The notes below the pieces were generated by a model that worked only from the letters and a program-made list of their open reading frames with translations, had not been told where the DNA came from and searched no databases. Shown in pieces: positions 1-9,624 of a stretch of DNA of 64,000 bases. The position numbers and the translations under genes were made by a program. Each line of letters begins with the position of its first letter. Within the stretch, counting starts at the first letter, position 1. Origin of the DNA: Prinsepia uniflora (lineage: Eukaryota; Streptophyta; Magnoliopsida; Rosales; Rosaceae); NCBI GenBank assembly GCA_032719365.1, contig CM064866.1:3763781-3827780 (forward strand), given 5' to 3'.

Positions 1-1757
1 GTAAAATCTGGAAATCACAACTCCTGTCCAAAATCATTATAGAGGGTTACTAACATCTCAAAATACAACATATAATTTTCCCCAATTTTTCCGGGATTTA
101 AATACGTATTTTTAACGTAATACAAAACTTTGGATACGCGGAACATTAACGAAACAATATCCGATTTCATCGAAATCAACGTCAAAATGTTCGTTACACT
201 GAGAGGATCAAAAGTCATGTTGACCTCACCTTGAGACTAGGCCGGACGCGCCCCCACGCGCCGCCGTGAGTGGCTGCGCGTGAAATCCACGCGCCTGCTA
301 CAGTGTCACCGTCCCAACCCGTTTGTCTGGTAAACGGGTCGTTTAACCCGCGATCAGACCCGGTTTGTTTTCTGTCAATTCGACATTGATTCCACCAATT
401 GAACATTCAGTAAGTTTCGATTCAAGTCTAATTAGAGTTCTGTGGACTTAATTACAAGCAACATTACCTCTAACCTCACGATCACAGAGGATCAATCGAA
501 GAACATCCGGCCACTGTTCATCCTTCGAAAACCATCAAAGCTTCTTGATTTCGTTCAATTGATTCACCAGTAAGCTTCAATGGACTCAGGTAGGTATTTT
601 CCCCAACTCAATTGCATCAATTCGTGGCTCAAACGCCACGACTCAAACTCGAACATCCGTACACTGTGCATCCATGGAGCTTCATCAATCTCCAGTGTTT
701 TCCTTCAATTGATGAACCCAGAAGCATCGTGGGATCTTCAGGAACACAATCCCCACATCAATTTCGTCAATCAAAGCCTCAATTCCCTCGACTCAACCTC
801 GAGATTTCTGAAAGTTTCCTTCCTCAGTTCTACCTCAATTCGACCTCAATTCCACTTAGTTCCTTCTACAAAATGGATCGTAGTAATCCCAGAAGACAGA
901 AACTGAACCCAATTTCGATCAACAAGGCTCAATTCATCCAATTTGATTTTTCCTCCCAAAAACCCAATTTCGAATTCCTAGTTTTCAGCCACACTCAACC
1001 TCCCGTGTTTACCCAGTTGAGTTAGTCTCAACAAACACTCGATTTTGCCCTCAAAACCAGTTAGGAATGGCAGCACACACTCTCCAATTCTGCTGCTCAA
1101 TGCTCACGGGTAAGAAGAACAAAGAAGGAGAAAATTAAGGAGAAAATGGAGGAAATGATGAAGGATAAATGATGATGTTGTAATGATGGTGTTGGGAGGG
1201 AAACATGGACCAGATTTCAGGGGATGGGTGACACTTGTCACTCATCCGAATGTGTACAGTCACCGGGTACTGTTCATATTAAAATATTATTTTAATCCCG
1301 GTTCGTTCGGTTAATCGAGCCCGATTCCGTGACCATAACTTCGTCGTCGAATCTCCGATTTCGGCATGCCGCCTGTCGTTGGATTCGTATCGACGAGACC
1401 TACGTAACGGTCCTTGGCCCTCGTCCGTTGGACTTCCCGGCCAAAAAGTCAACATTTGGCCCCTACTATGCCAAATTACCAAAATGCCCCTCATCTTCCG
1501 ATCATCATAACTTTCACTACGAATGTCGGAATCGAACGTGCCACCTGTCTATGAACTCGTGACGTCCCGAACTACGTCATAGTCATCGGTCAAAGTCCGT
1601 TTGACCGCCCAAACTAAAAGTCAACATTTTGCCCACGCTAGGGGCAAAACGGTCATTTTGCACGTTTCGTCCGATTTCACTCAACTAATCCCCGATTAGT
1701 CATTCTAAATCATGATTAATTAATATTCAATCCCGATATTCGGGACGGGTCATTACA
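1..1757 (-). mobile_element. 3' LTR of E1 (partial)
   Basis: This is the 5' (U3) half of the 3414-bp LTR. It ends at the terminal TTACA (sense TGTAA) at 1757 and is a copy of 6330-8086. About 1657 bp of this LTR lie left of the window. Short reading frames here recur at the offset copy and in no other LTR, so they are not taken as genes. Confidence 0.9.
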
Positions 1758-1770
1758 ACCTTCCCTCCTT
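1758..1770 (-). other. Polypurine tract of E1
   Basis: In the sense orientation the purine run AAGGAGGGAAGGT abuts the LTR start TGTAATGACC. This is the normal position of the plus-strand DNA primer in LTR retrotransposons. The preceding GGGACGAAATTCTTT resembles the conserved end of many plant Ty3/gypsy internal regions. Confidence 0.8.
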
Positions 1771-3773
1771 AAAGAATTTCGTCCCCGAAATTCCAACTAC
1801 TTGTATTCCACATCTACCTCGTGGAAAACAAATGGGCCTCACAACACGTGTACACCTGTACACCCACTAGCCAATGCAGAACTCGTCTGCACTCAGACGT
1901 CACATCACGGATGCACGTCGTACTTGACCACACTCGACCACCCCGAGTGAAAATGAATCACCAGAAATTGGCAATGTCGTCACTAAGTTGACTCCTTCAG
2001 CCTGACGGCCCCACGTAATCACTAATGTGCCCTGACATCCGCTCTCATAGAGAGTCACCAAAACTCACCTGTCAGTCCATGCTGACACCACAAGCCAAAC
2101 TGTCACCACCAAGCTTTACCACCTTAGTAAAGCGTCAATCAGTAACAAATCAGTGACAACACATCATACCACCACGTCCGTCAATGTAGCACAAGATCAA
2201 CAACACGATCTCCCCTCGCAGGGCAAACTCAATCCAGCGACAAATACCAACAGCAGTATCCACAACTGTCACCCCCGCAGCGATCCCAGATGCTGGTAAG
2301 GTCACGACAAGGTAACATCTCGCCGCAAAGCAACTTGCGGTCACACTAACCACCAACTCACTCATCCTGAGTATATGCATACCGTCATCACACTCAAACA
2401 GACGGTGTAACTGGAACACATTGAACACCAGCCTAGCAGTGATCACACAACTCAACACTAGAGTTATACTAGCCAACCATGGCTTAGAGCACCTGCTCAA
2501 ACAATCACTGAAATCATCAGAATCACTCTGCCCAGTGCATCGTGTTCAATGTCCAGTTCACGTTCACAACCCATCCCATGGTATCAGGATTTAGCCGACT
2601 ACTAACACGTTCACCAACGTACTACTGGTATAACCCGTATACCGTCACCCGACACCACAAGTCTGCAAAGTATCGTACCCCAAACCATAAACGAGGTACA
2701 CCCATCTATCCCTTGACAAGACTACAACCACCTAGGTCATAGCCAAACACGTTCCAATAATGGAGTCCATTCGCCCAAACCAACAAGAGACAAATCGAAA
2801 CTCCACCCATTAACTAGTTCCAATTCCAAATTCGAATCCGCAATTTCGTAAGAAATCCCGAATCCGAACCCACACATCACATTTTTAATTCATATCCAAA
2901 TCCGAATCCGAAATCATTATTCCGTAAGCTAGCATTTGGAATAATCATTCCGCACCCAAATCCAGTATTCCACTTTCAAGTTCTAAAATCGAATCCTGAA
3001 TCGTCACCCAGAAATTCGATTCCAAAACCCGAAATCTCGTTCACGTCCACTCGGACACACCAAAACCGAACCTATCGGTTACCCATTCATTATACTCGGT
3101 TGACTTCATAAGGAAGCCAATCCAACAACCACACGGTTAAGGTTGACAAAATCCGATCACTTCGGAAACCTACTCACTTGAGTAACATACCACAAAAGGG
3201 CTCCACTTTGAAAAGAAGTTCAGTCCCGTCATTTACGACTCACATACCGGAGTAAGAGTGACAAACTCTCTACCCAACTGGATCATCAGGATTACGGTCC
3301 AGATCCATCACGACGTCAGCTGACCATGAACATCACGATCCTAGATCGTCACAATGCCCAATGTCCACGACATCACAAACCCGGTCCACCTAGGATCCAC
3401 ACGGTTAACTACTAGGAACCATAAGGTCTGACACCCTCATCTAATTCGCGTACTGTCACAACGTTTGACAACTAACGCCCACAATTAGAAAGTTCAGTCA
3501 ACGACGAGACATGCTGCGACTGTGGGTTCTCACTGATTACCTCATATCCACCCTTGCCATCCCACCTAGGGAAAACCAAGGATGATCCCAAACGATAACA
3601 CCAATATTCATCCCCGGGTCAAGTTTATTCTGGGCCCAACACGCCCATCTACAAACCAAACTGTGAACAAAAACAACCATCCGGACCCACACTAGTCCGA
3701 CACACCCAAAACACATGATACAATATTACAACACAAATGGACCATACAAACCATTTACAAGGTATCAATACAA
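1771..3773 (-). other. E1 internal non-coding region with stem-loops and an LTR-like patch
   Basis: This stretch fills the place of pol, but I recognise no protease, reverse transcriptase or integrase motif in any frame. It holds perfect short inverted repeats at 2070-2087, 2113-2133, 2323-2340, 2356-2372 and 2627-2643, in the same format as the LTR arrays. Bases about 2820-3060 resemble part of the LTR intron-like module (compare 17345-17450 and 20474-20550). Bases 3515-3560 resemble the post-gag segments of E4 (about 13213) and E6 (about 23037). The frame at 2150-2500 has no recognisable family. Confidence 0.6.
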
Positions 3774-4628
3774 TTATTTCGACCTACGGTCAAGTCGATC
3801 GGGGCAGTTCCTTCGCAAATGTCCAAGGTTCCTACAAAAGTGACAAGTGGCAGTGCTGAGGCGACTTGCCCCACCACGCCGCTTACTTGTCGACTGGGTT
3901 GAAGTTCCACCCGAATGAATGCCCACCGAGGATTGCGACACAAGAGTATGAAGGCTAACTCGTTTCGTTGTATCCTGACTCATCTGTTCAGTATCCTGAC
4001 GCTCTCGGCGTCGTCCAGCGCCCAAAGATTGTTCTGGCACAGGTAAAATAGTAGCCTCCACTCGGATAGCAGCATCCGATAATTCCCTCAGAGTAGAATA
4101 CGAGCCAACAGTTACAGCACCTCGTAACTCATTCCTCAATCCCTGCTCAAACCTTCGACACTTATCCTCCTCTGTAGCCACATACAGAGGAGCGAAACTA
4201 GATAAGTGCAAAAATTGTTGTTCATAATCGACCACTGACCGATTCCCTTGCTGCAATTGGAGAAACTCAACCTCCTTAGCGTTCCGAAATGAGCGAGGAT
4301 AAAACTGATCCAAAAATCGCTCTCGGAATGCATCCCATGCCAAGGTACGGGCATCCCAGCCAGTCAACTGTAAACTATGCCACCACCTGTAAGCATAGCC
4401 ATCCAAGAGAAAAGTGGCTAAGGGTACCATGTCCTCCAGGGGACATATCATAACCTCAAAAATCCTTTCCAATCGCGTAAGCCAATCTTCGGCACCATCC
4501 GGTCCCGAATCACCACGAAACACAGTGGCTCCCAACCGTCGAGCTCGCTCAATATCTGGGCCTTTACTAACACTACTCTCGCCCCTCCCATCTTCAGACC
4601 GTGTACGGGACGCACGACTCAGAGGCAT
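3774..4628 (-). CDS. Gag polyprotein of E1 (284 aa)
   Basis: Structural capsid-nucleocapsid protein that would package element RNA into cytoplasmic particles. A retrotransposon gag domain spans about residues 35-195, with the family pattern of W, FLDG and YPRSF blocks followed by EFLQLQQG and a YEQQF-type segment. A C-terminal CX2CX4HX4C zinc knuckle (CHFCRNLGHLRRNC, about residues 261-274) binds RNA in this family. The frame stops about ten residues after the knuckle, where protease would begin in an autonomous element. The start is the ATG at 4628, 29 bp downstream of the primer site in sense. The closest relatives in the window are the E4 and E6 gags. A chromovirus-like Ty3/gypsy lineage is inferred from the gag pattern only. 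Confidence 0.85.
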   Translation of the reverse strand: MPLSRASRTRSEDGRGESSVSKGPDIERARRLGATVFRGDSGPDGAEDWLTRLERIFEVMICPLEDMVPLATFLLDGYAYRWWHSLQLTGWDARTLAWDAFRERFLDQFYPRSFRNAKEVEFLQLQQGNRSVVDYEQQFLHLSSFAPLYVATEEDKCRRFEQGLRNELRGAVTVGSYSTLRELSDAAIRVEATILPVPEQSLGAGRRRERQDTEQMSQDTTKRVSLHTLVSQSSVGIHSGGTSTQSTSKRRGGASRLSTATCHFCRNLGHLRRNCPDRLDRRSK

Positions 4629-4656
4629 GACGTATCAACAGAAATCAAGAACCAAA

Positions 4657-4669
4657 TGCTCTGATACCA
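4657..4669 (-). other. Primer binding site of E1 (initiator tRNA-Met)
   Basis: The sense sequence TGGTATCAGAGCA is the usual plant complement of the initiator tRNA-Met 3' end. It lies three bases after the LTR end TGTCA. The same site occurs next to E4 and E6. Confidence 0.9.
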
Positions 4670-4844
4670 ATTTGACAGGACCCGTCCCAACTGGACGTCA
4701 AAAACCGTACCTGGTCCTGCTCCCGTCTGACAAGTCAACTAAAGGTCCGAAACTCCCCTTCAGTGCTTGCCAGACAAGGGATGTTTGCGCGGATTTCTGC
4801 TGCTGTCACTACCTCACGATCAGTCCCGAACGTCGTACCACGGC

Positions 4845-6285
4845 CTGGAGGGTCACAAAACAGAAATGGTGTGAGTGGACAAAAATGACCTCTTATAAAA
4901 ACATTTATCAAAATACAATCTTACCCTCCAGTTTTCACAAACTTGCATGCATATCGTAAAACATGAGTGACCGATAAAATTAAAACATATTTTCCCATGG
5001 TCCATAAAACTCATGTTCACCAAATCAGTTCATGTTATAAAACATCAAATCCCGGCTCTCGGGCCAAAACATGTGAAAACATAATCACCTGGCCACAAGG
5101 ACCAAAAACCCGTACTCAATACCAGTACATCATCACAGTCAATACCAATCAGCATTACTTACCAGTGCACAATAAATATATCAATCCAATCAATCCGCAC
5201 TACTCACGAGTGCATAAAATATCACCAATCACATCTGCACTACTCACAAGTGCACAATCAATCAAACTGTACTACTCACAAGTGCTGCACTATGCGTAGG
5301 CCAATATCCAGTCACTCTCTCGGGAATAAACACCTCTGGGCTCAACCTCCTCGGGCTCAGTCACCTCTGGGCGAACACATCCCCAGGATCAGACACCTCC
5401 GAGTGGTACATCCAGGCTCAGTATCATCCGAGAAGCTGACTTCCATAGGATCAACTCCCGATCCTACAATCACATCCCCCAAGCTCCGGTCGTCTGGGTA
5501 ATCCCCCCAAGCACCGACCGTCTGGGAATATCACAATCACAATGAAAACCATCCCGGGAATTACATCCCAAAACATTTCAATCAAATCTTGACTTCATAC
5601 CAAGTCAAGGTCATTCTCAACTGGGTCTCAAGCCCAAAATACATTTTTCACATAAACCGTTAAAATCACATTTAAATCAATAGAATAATCCGGAAATCAT
5701 CATTGACTCATCATTGACTCACCAACCAAATCAAAATATCATTTTAGAAATCATTTAGACTCCGGGCCTAGCCCAAAACATCATCTGCACATTCCTCGTA
5801 AAACGTGCCCGAAAGACTGATTAAAATAATCATAAAATCCCAATAAATCATTAATTTCACAATTTCACAAATGACTCCAAATCCGAGTCAAAATCACTAT
5901 TCACTTGGGTTCTCATGCCCAAAATAACATTATCACGCAAATCCATGCGTTGCAACCTCCGTTGCCATTTTCACGTAAATCCACAAAGTCAATCACTGAC
6001 TCATAACCCGAGTCCAAATATCATTTTCAATCCATGACTCAATAATCCGAGTCTAACCATTATTTTCAATCAATTTCAATCCCGGACTCATAAACCAAGT
6101 CCAAACATTATTTTTACCAAATTTCGTAATTTCTCGAAAATCGCCCAAAATAATAATATAATAATCATAAAACCGAGAAATTACCGGATTGAAACACAAA
6201 TCATGCCCAAGCATATAAAATCATATAATAAGGCATTTAAATCATATATGCATGCATCACTGTTAGAAAAACAAAGTCCACTCAC
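4845..6285 (-). other. Candidate LTR leader intron 2 of E1 (1441 bp)
   Basis: In sense it opens with GTGAGTGGAC at 6285 and closes with a pyrimidine-rich stretch and CCCTCCAG at 4845. The start (TGTGAGTGGAC, 6276-6286) and a box near the end (GTCCACTCACA in sense, 4870-4880) are perfect 11-bp reverse complements. Inside them lies a second inverted pair, TGCATGCATAT (4944-4954 and 6246-6256). The sense strand is U-rich, as plant introns are. Splicing is inferred and no transcript was seen. The alternative is a purely structural RNA module. Confidence 0.45.
5045..6102 (-). repeat. Stem-loop array in the E1 LTR
   Basis: At least eleven short perfect inverted repeats are spread over about 1 kb, mostly with 4-8 bp arms and 6-9 nt loops. 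They include GCACT/AGTGC at 5196-5213 and 5243-5260, TAGGATC/GATCCTA at 5446-5466, CTTGACTT/AAGTCAAG at 5588-5609, TGGG/CCCA at 5622-5636, GACTC/GAGTC at 5873-5889, 5998-6014 and 6036-6053, TTGGG/CCCAA at 5905-5922, and GGACT/AGTCC at 6084-6102. Arms differ in sequence while the shape is kept. Confidence 0.7.
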
Positions 6286-6352
6286 ACACACCGTCCAAAA
6301 CGGTCCGTTTCCGAGCTGCACGTTTTTCCGTAAAATCTGGAAATCACAACTC
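6286..6352 (-). other. Candidate leader mini-exon of E1 (67 bp)
   Basis: This segment lies between an acceptor-like GGACAG (sense, ending 6353) and the donor-like T|GTGAGT. The matching segment is 67 bp in E6, 72 bp in E5, 78 bp in E7 and 60 bp in the plus-strand solo LTR. It is less U-rich than its flanks. This is inference from splice-like borders. Confidence 0.35.
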
Positions 6353-6558
6353 CTGTCCAAAATCATTATAGAGGGTTACTAACATCTCAAAATACAACAT
6401 ATAATTTTCCCCAATTTTTCCGGGATTTAAATACGTATTTTTAACGTAATACAAAACTTTGGATACGCGGAACATTAACGAAACAATATCCGATTTCATC
6501 GAAATCAACGTCAAAATGTTCGTTACACTGAGAGGATCAAAAGTCATGTTGACCTCAC
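6353..6558 (-). other. Candidate LTR leader intron 1 of E1 (206 bp)
   Basis: The sense strand opens CAAG|GTGAGG at 6558 and ends TTTTGGACAG at 6353. E5 has a segment of exactly the same length with the perfect donor CAAG|GTGAGT (18100-18305), and E7 one of 205 bp (29284-29488). The frame starting at the ATG just inside this segment is not kept open in the plus-strand solo LTR, so I do not call it a gene. Confidence 0.4.
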
Positions 6559-6570
6559 CTTGAGACTAGG

Positions 6571-6634
6571 CCGGACGCGCCCCCACGCGCCGCCGTGAGT
6601 GGCTGCGCGTGAAATCCACGCGCCTGCTACAGTG
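6571..6634 (-). promoter_or_regulatory. CGCG-rich island of the LTR
   Basis: The island is a run of ACGCGC/GCGCGT boxes that can fold on itself (ACGCGC ... GCGCGT), followed by CTACAGTG. A recognisable version occurs in every LTR subfamily of the window (about 18311-18350, 21096-21155, 25596-25655, 29503-29565 and, inverted, 44610-44680). Such conservation among diverged LTRs suggests function. CGCG boxes are bound by CAMTA factors in plants, but that link is only inferred. B, E1 and E5 all inserted in or beside copies of this island. Confidence 0.5.
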
Positions 6635-7679
6635 TCACCGTCCCAACCCGTTTGTCTGGTAAACGGGTCGTTTAACCCGCGATCAGACCCGGTTTGTTTT
6701 CTGTCAATTCGACATTGATTCCACCAATTGAACATTCAGTAAGTTTCGATTCAAGTCTAATTAGAGTTCTGTGGACTTAATTACAAGCAACATTACCTCT
6801 AACCTCACGATCACAGAGGATCAATCGAAGAACATCCGGCCACTGTTCATCCTTCGAAAACCATCAAAGCTTCTTGATTTCGTTCAATTGATTCACCAGT
6901 AAGCTTCAATGGACTCAGGTAGGTATTTTCCCCAACTCAATTGCATCAATTCGTGGCTCAAACGCCACGACTCAAACTCGAACATCCGTACACTGTGCAT
7001 CCATGGAGCTTCATCAATCTCCAGTGTTTTCCTTCAATTGATGAACCCAGAAGCATCGTGGGATCTTCAGGAACACAATCCCCACATCAATTTCGTCAAT
7101 CAAAGCCTCAATTCCCTCGACTCAACCTCGAGATTTCTGAAAGTTTCCTTCCTCAGTTCTACCTCAATTCGACCTCAATTCCACTTAGTTCCTTCTACAA
7201 AATGGATCGTAGTAATCCCAGAAGACAGAAACTGAACCCAATTTCGATCAACAAGGCTCAATTCATCCAATTTGATTTTTCCTCCCAAAAACCCAATTTC
7301 GAATTCCTAGTTTTCAGCCACACTCAACCTCCCGTGTTTACCCAGTTGAGTTAGTCTCAACAAACACTCGATTTTGCCCTCAAAACCAGTTAGGAATGGC
7401 AGCACACACTCTCCAATTCTGCTGCTCAATGCTCACGGGTAAGAAGAACAAAGAAGGAGAAAATTAAGGAGAAAATGGAGGAAATGATGAAGGATAAATG
7501 ATGATGTTGTAATGATGGTGTTGGGAGGGAAACATGGACCAGATTTCAGGGGATGGGTGACACTTGTCACTCATCCGAATGTGTACAGTCACCGGGTACT
7601 GTTCATATTAAAATATTATTTTAATCCCGGTTCGTTCGGTTAATCGAGCCCGATTCCGTGACCATAACTTCGTCGTCGA

Positions 7680-8000
7680 ATCTCCGATTTCGGCATGCCG
7701 CCTGTCGTTGGATTCGTATCGACGAGACCTACGTAACGGTCCTTGGCCCTCGTCCGTTGGACTTCCCGGCCAAAAAGTCAACATTTGGCCCCTACTATGC
7801 CAAATTACCAAAATGCCCCTCATCTTCCGATCATCATAACTTTCACTACGAATGTCGGAATCGAACGTGCCACCTGTCTATGAACTCGTGACGTCCCGAA
7901 CTACGTCATAGTCATCGGTCAAAGTCCGTTTGACCGCCCAAACTAAAAGTCAACATTTTGCCCACGCTAGGGGCAAAACGGTCATTTTGCACGTTTCGTC
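7680..8000 (-). promoter_or_regulatory. U3 block of E1 with tandem duplication
   Basis: Two diverged units of roughly 170 bp follow each other. Each carries, on the plus strand, a CGTGCC-CCTGTC start, a TACGTA or TGACGTC-type core, and an AAAGTCAACnTTT box near its end. The sense strand therefore offers TTGAC W-box cores (WRKY factors) and ACGT/TGACG cores (bZIP factors) twice. The same double block is present at 9250-9560, 10795-11105, 15735-16050, 22275-22580, 27205-27500 and 30490-30800. Function as promoter or enhancer is inferred from position in the LTR. Confidence 0.5.
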
Positions 8001-8086
8001 CGATTTCACTCAACTAATCCCCGATTAGTCATTCTAAATCATGATTAATTAATATTCAATCCCGATATTCGGGACGGGTCATTACA

Positions 8087-9624
8087 CAAAGTGGCTGCGC
8101 GTGGCCTCACGCGCTAGCTACAGTACCATCTTCAACCTCGAACCACTGTGTTGAACCGGCCGCCACAGGCTGAACCGGCGAGAACTGATCTCCGCCGTCC
8201 GGCCACCAATTCAACCCCTCTTTTCTCCCACAACTGCGTCCAGACCTGCCCTATCTATTTCCGTACTCCGTTCACCTCGACACGGCCTCTACACCGTCGA
8301 CTGAACTCGAAACCAGACGGCCCAAAAGCCCCTGTTTTCCTTCCCGGCCATCCAGCTCACCTCCCTTCACGGTGGCTACACCAAACTCTTCCCTGGACTT
8401 CTCTAAGCCTAACCCAGCTAACCAGAACCGTCGACTCACTCCTCTGTTTCACGATTCTCCGTTTGAACCTCACGGCTAAAACAGAGCACACAAGCGCACT
8501 CCGTCGTGCCGGCCACCACCGTGCACCACCCATCACGTCAGCACAACCGAATTACTCCTAGGACTCAACTAGATCCCCTAGACCACTCTAGACTCATCGA
8601 TTCAACCTCCCAAGCCACGACTTCCACGTTGAACCTCAACGGGAAAACAGAGTATCGAAATGGGGATGAGGAAATTACCTGCCTCCAGTCGCCGCCGTGA
8701 GCTCCTCCGGGGCTGGTCGACTCCACGCAGCCCTCACGACACCACCGCGATCTCAGTTGCACCGTACACGGCTGCCACCGCCACGATTTCTCCACACTCT
8801 CTGATTTCCTCCTTGTTTCCCTCTGATTTTCCCGTGGCCCGCAGCTCCCACACACACATCCGCTGCACCCCACAACCAACTCACCAGCTTCCCTTCGATC
8901 TCCCGTCCCTCACTCACTCACCAGAACTCATCAACTGCCACAATTACCCTTCAATTGTCCTTCACAATCTCCCTTTGTTTCTCTCTGTGTCGAAGAACAC
9001 GAACACACAGCACGGGTGCACCCCAATAATAGAACCGTGCACACACACTAGAATCCCCCAGAACCCACTACACGCTTGCCACATGTCACCATCCCCCACT
9101 CTCTCTCACACACATGGCCTTATCTCAGCCCTTCATCTGCTTCTCTCTGCACAAATCCCCAGGTGCAAAAAGACCAAAATACCCTTCTGTTTAACTCAAA
9201 ATTACGGTTTTGCCACTAACTTTCTAGACCCGTAACTCCCACACCGTAAGTCCGATGAATACGTGCCGCCTGTCATCGAACTCAGGATGACGAGAGCTAT
9301 CTAACCATCCTAGGTCAACATACCAAAACCCGATTACACAAAAGTCAACTATTCCCCTAATTTACCCAAATTACGGTTATGCCCTCCACCTTCCGAACAT
9401 CACAACTTCCTCCCCAGATGTCAGAATCGGGCGTGCCACCTGCCTATGGATTCGTGACGTCCTAAACTACGTCCTGGTCACCGGTCAATACCCAATTGAC
9501 CACCCGAACGAAAAGTCAACTTTTTGCCCTGACTAGGGGCAAAATCATCATTCTATGCTAATGACCTTATCGATACCGACTAACCACCGATTAGCCTCGC
9601 TAAGCCCACCTTAATATTGTTACA
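8087..9624 (-). mobile_element. LTR B, right part (split by E1)
   Basis: The sequence begins CAAAGTGGCTGCGCG directly after the E1 terminus. It aligns with E6 LTR from about 21118 to 22686, ending GTTACA at 9624 with a deletion of roughly 30 bp just before the end. The left part of B lies beyond the window. It abuts LTR A at the same island. Confidence 0.75.

Larger units (their letters stand above)
1..8086 (-). mobile_element. E1: gag-only Ty3/gypsy-type LTR retrotransposon, left end cut by window
   Basis: The element runs right to left: 5' LTR 4673-8086, primer binding site 4657-4669, gag 3774-4628, non-coding internal DNA, polypurine tract 1758-1770, then the part of the 3' LTR inside the window (1-1757). 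Bases 1-1757 match 6330-8086 at a constant offset of 6329, and I saw no difference on reading, so the insertion looks recent. The internal region is 2915 bp and carries no protease, reverse transcriptase or integrase, so the element is non-autonomous. Its right flank starts CAAAG inside another LTR (B). The left target duplication lies outside the window. Confidence 0.9.
4673..8086 (-). mobile_element. 5' LTR of E1 (3414 bp, complete)
   Basis: The LTR starts in sense at 8086 (TGTAATGACC) and ends at 4673 (CCTGTCA). In sense order it contains a terminal hairpin (8061-8073), a tandemly duplicated U3 block (about 7680-8000), a CGCG-rich island (6571-6634), two intron-like segments with a mini-exon (6558 down to 4845), and a conserved GTCAGACGGGAGC box near its 3' end (about 4712-4724). 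A length above 3 kb is very large for an LTR next to a 2.9-kb internal region. Confidence 0.9.

Noticed and set aside
15..218. Minus-strand frame in LTR intron-like segment 1 with a peptide partly shared by E1, E5 and E7 (VTNIL, SDTVS words)
   Set aside because: The plus-strand LTR has stop codons at the matching place, and the similarity follows DNA conservation. There is no sign of coding selection.
612..1025. Plus-strand frames of 108-137 aa in the E1 LTRs (also 6941-7354)
   Set aside because: They occur only in the two identical E1 LTRs, run antisense to the element, and have no recognisable domain or counterpart in other LTRs.
2150..2500. 116-aa minus-strand frame in the E1 internal region as a possible pol or env remnant
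   Set aside because: No catalytic or structural motif, and composition follows the hairpin-rich non-coding DNA.
8660..9235. 191-aa Pro/Ser/His-rich frame (and similar ones at 10205, 14971 and 21725)
   Set aside because: It is antisense to the LTR and made of CA- and CT-rich DNA. Homologous LTR positions have different frames.
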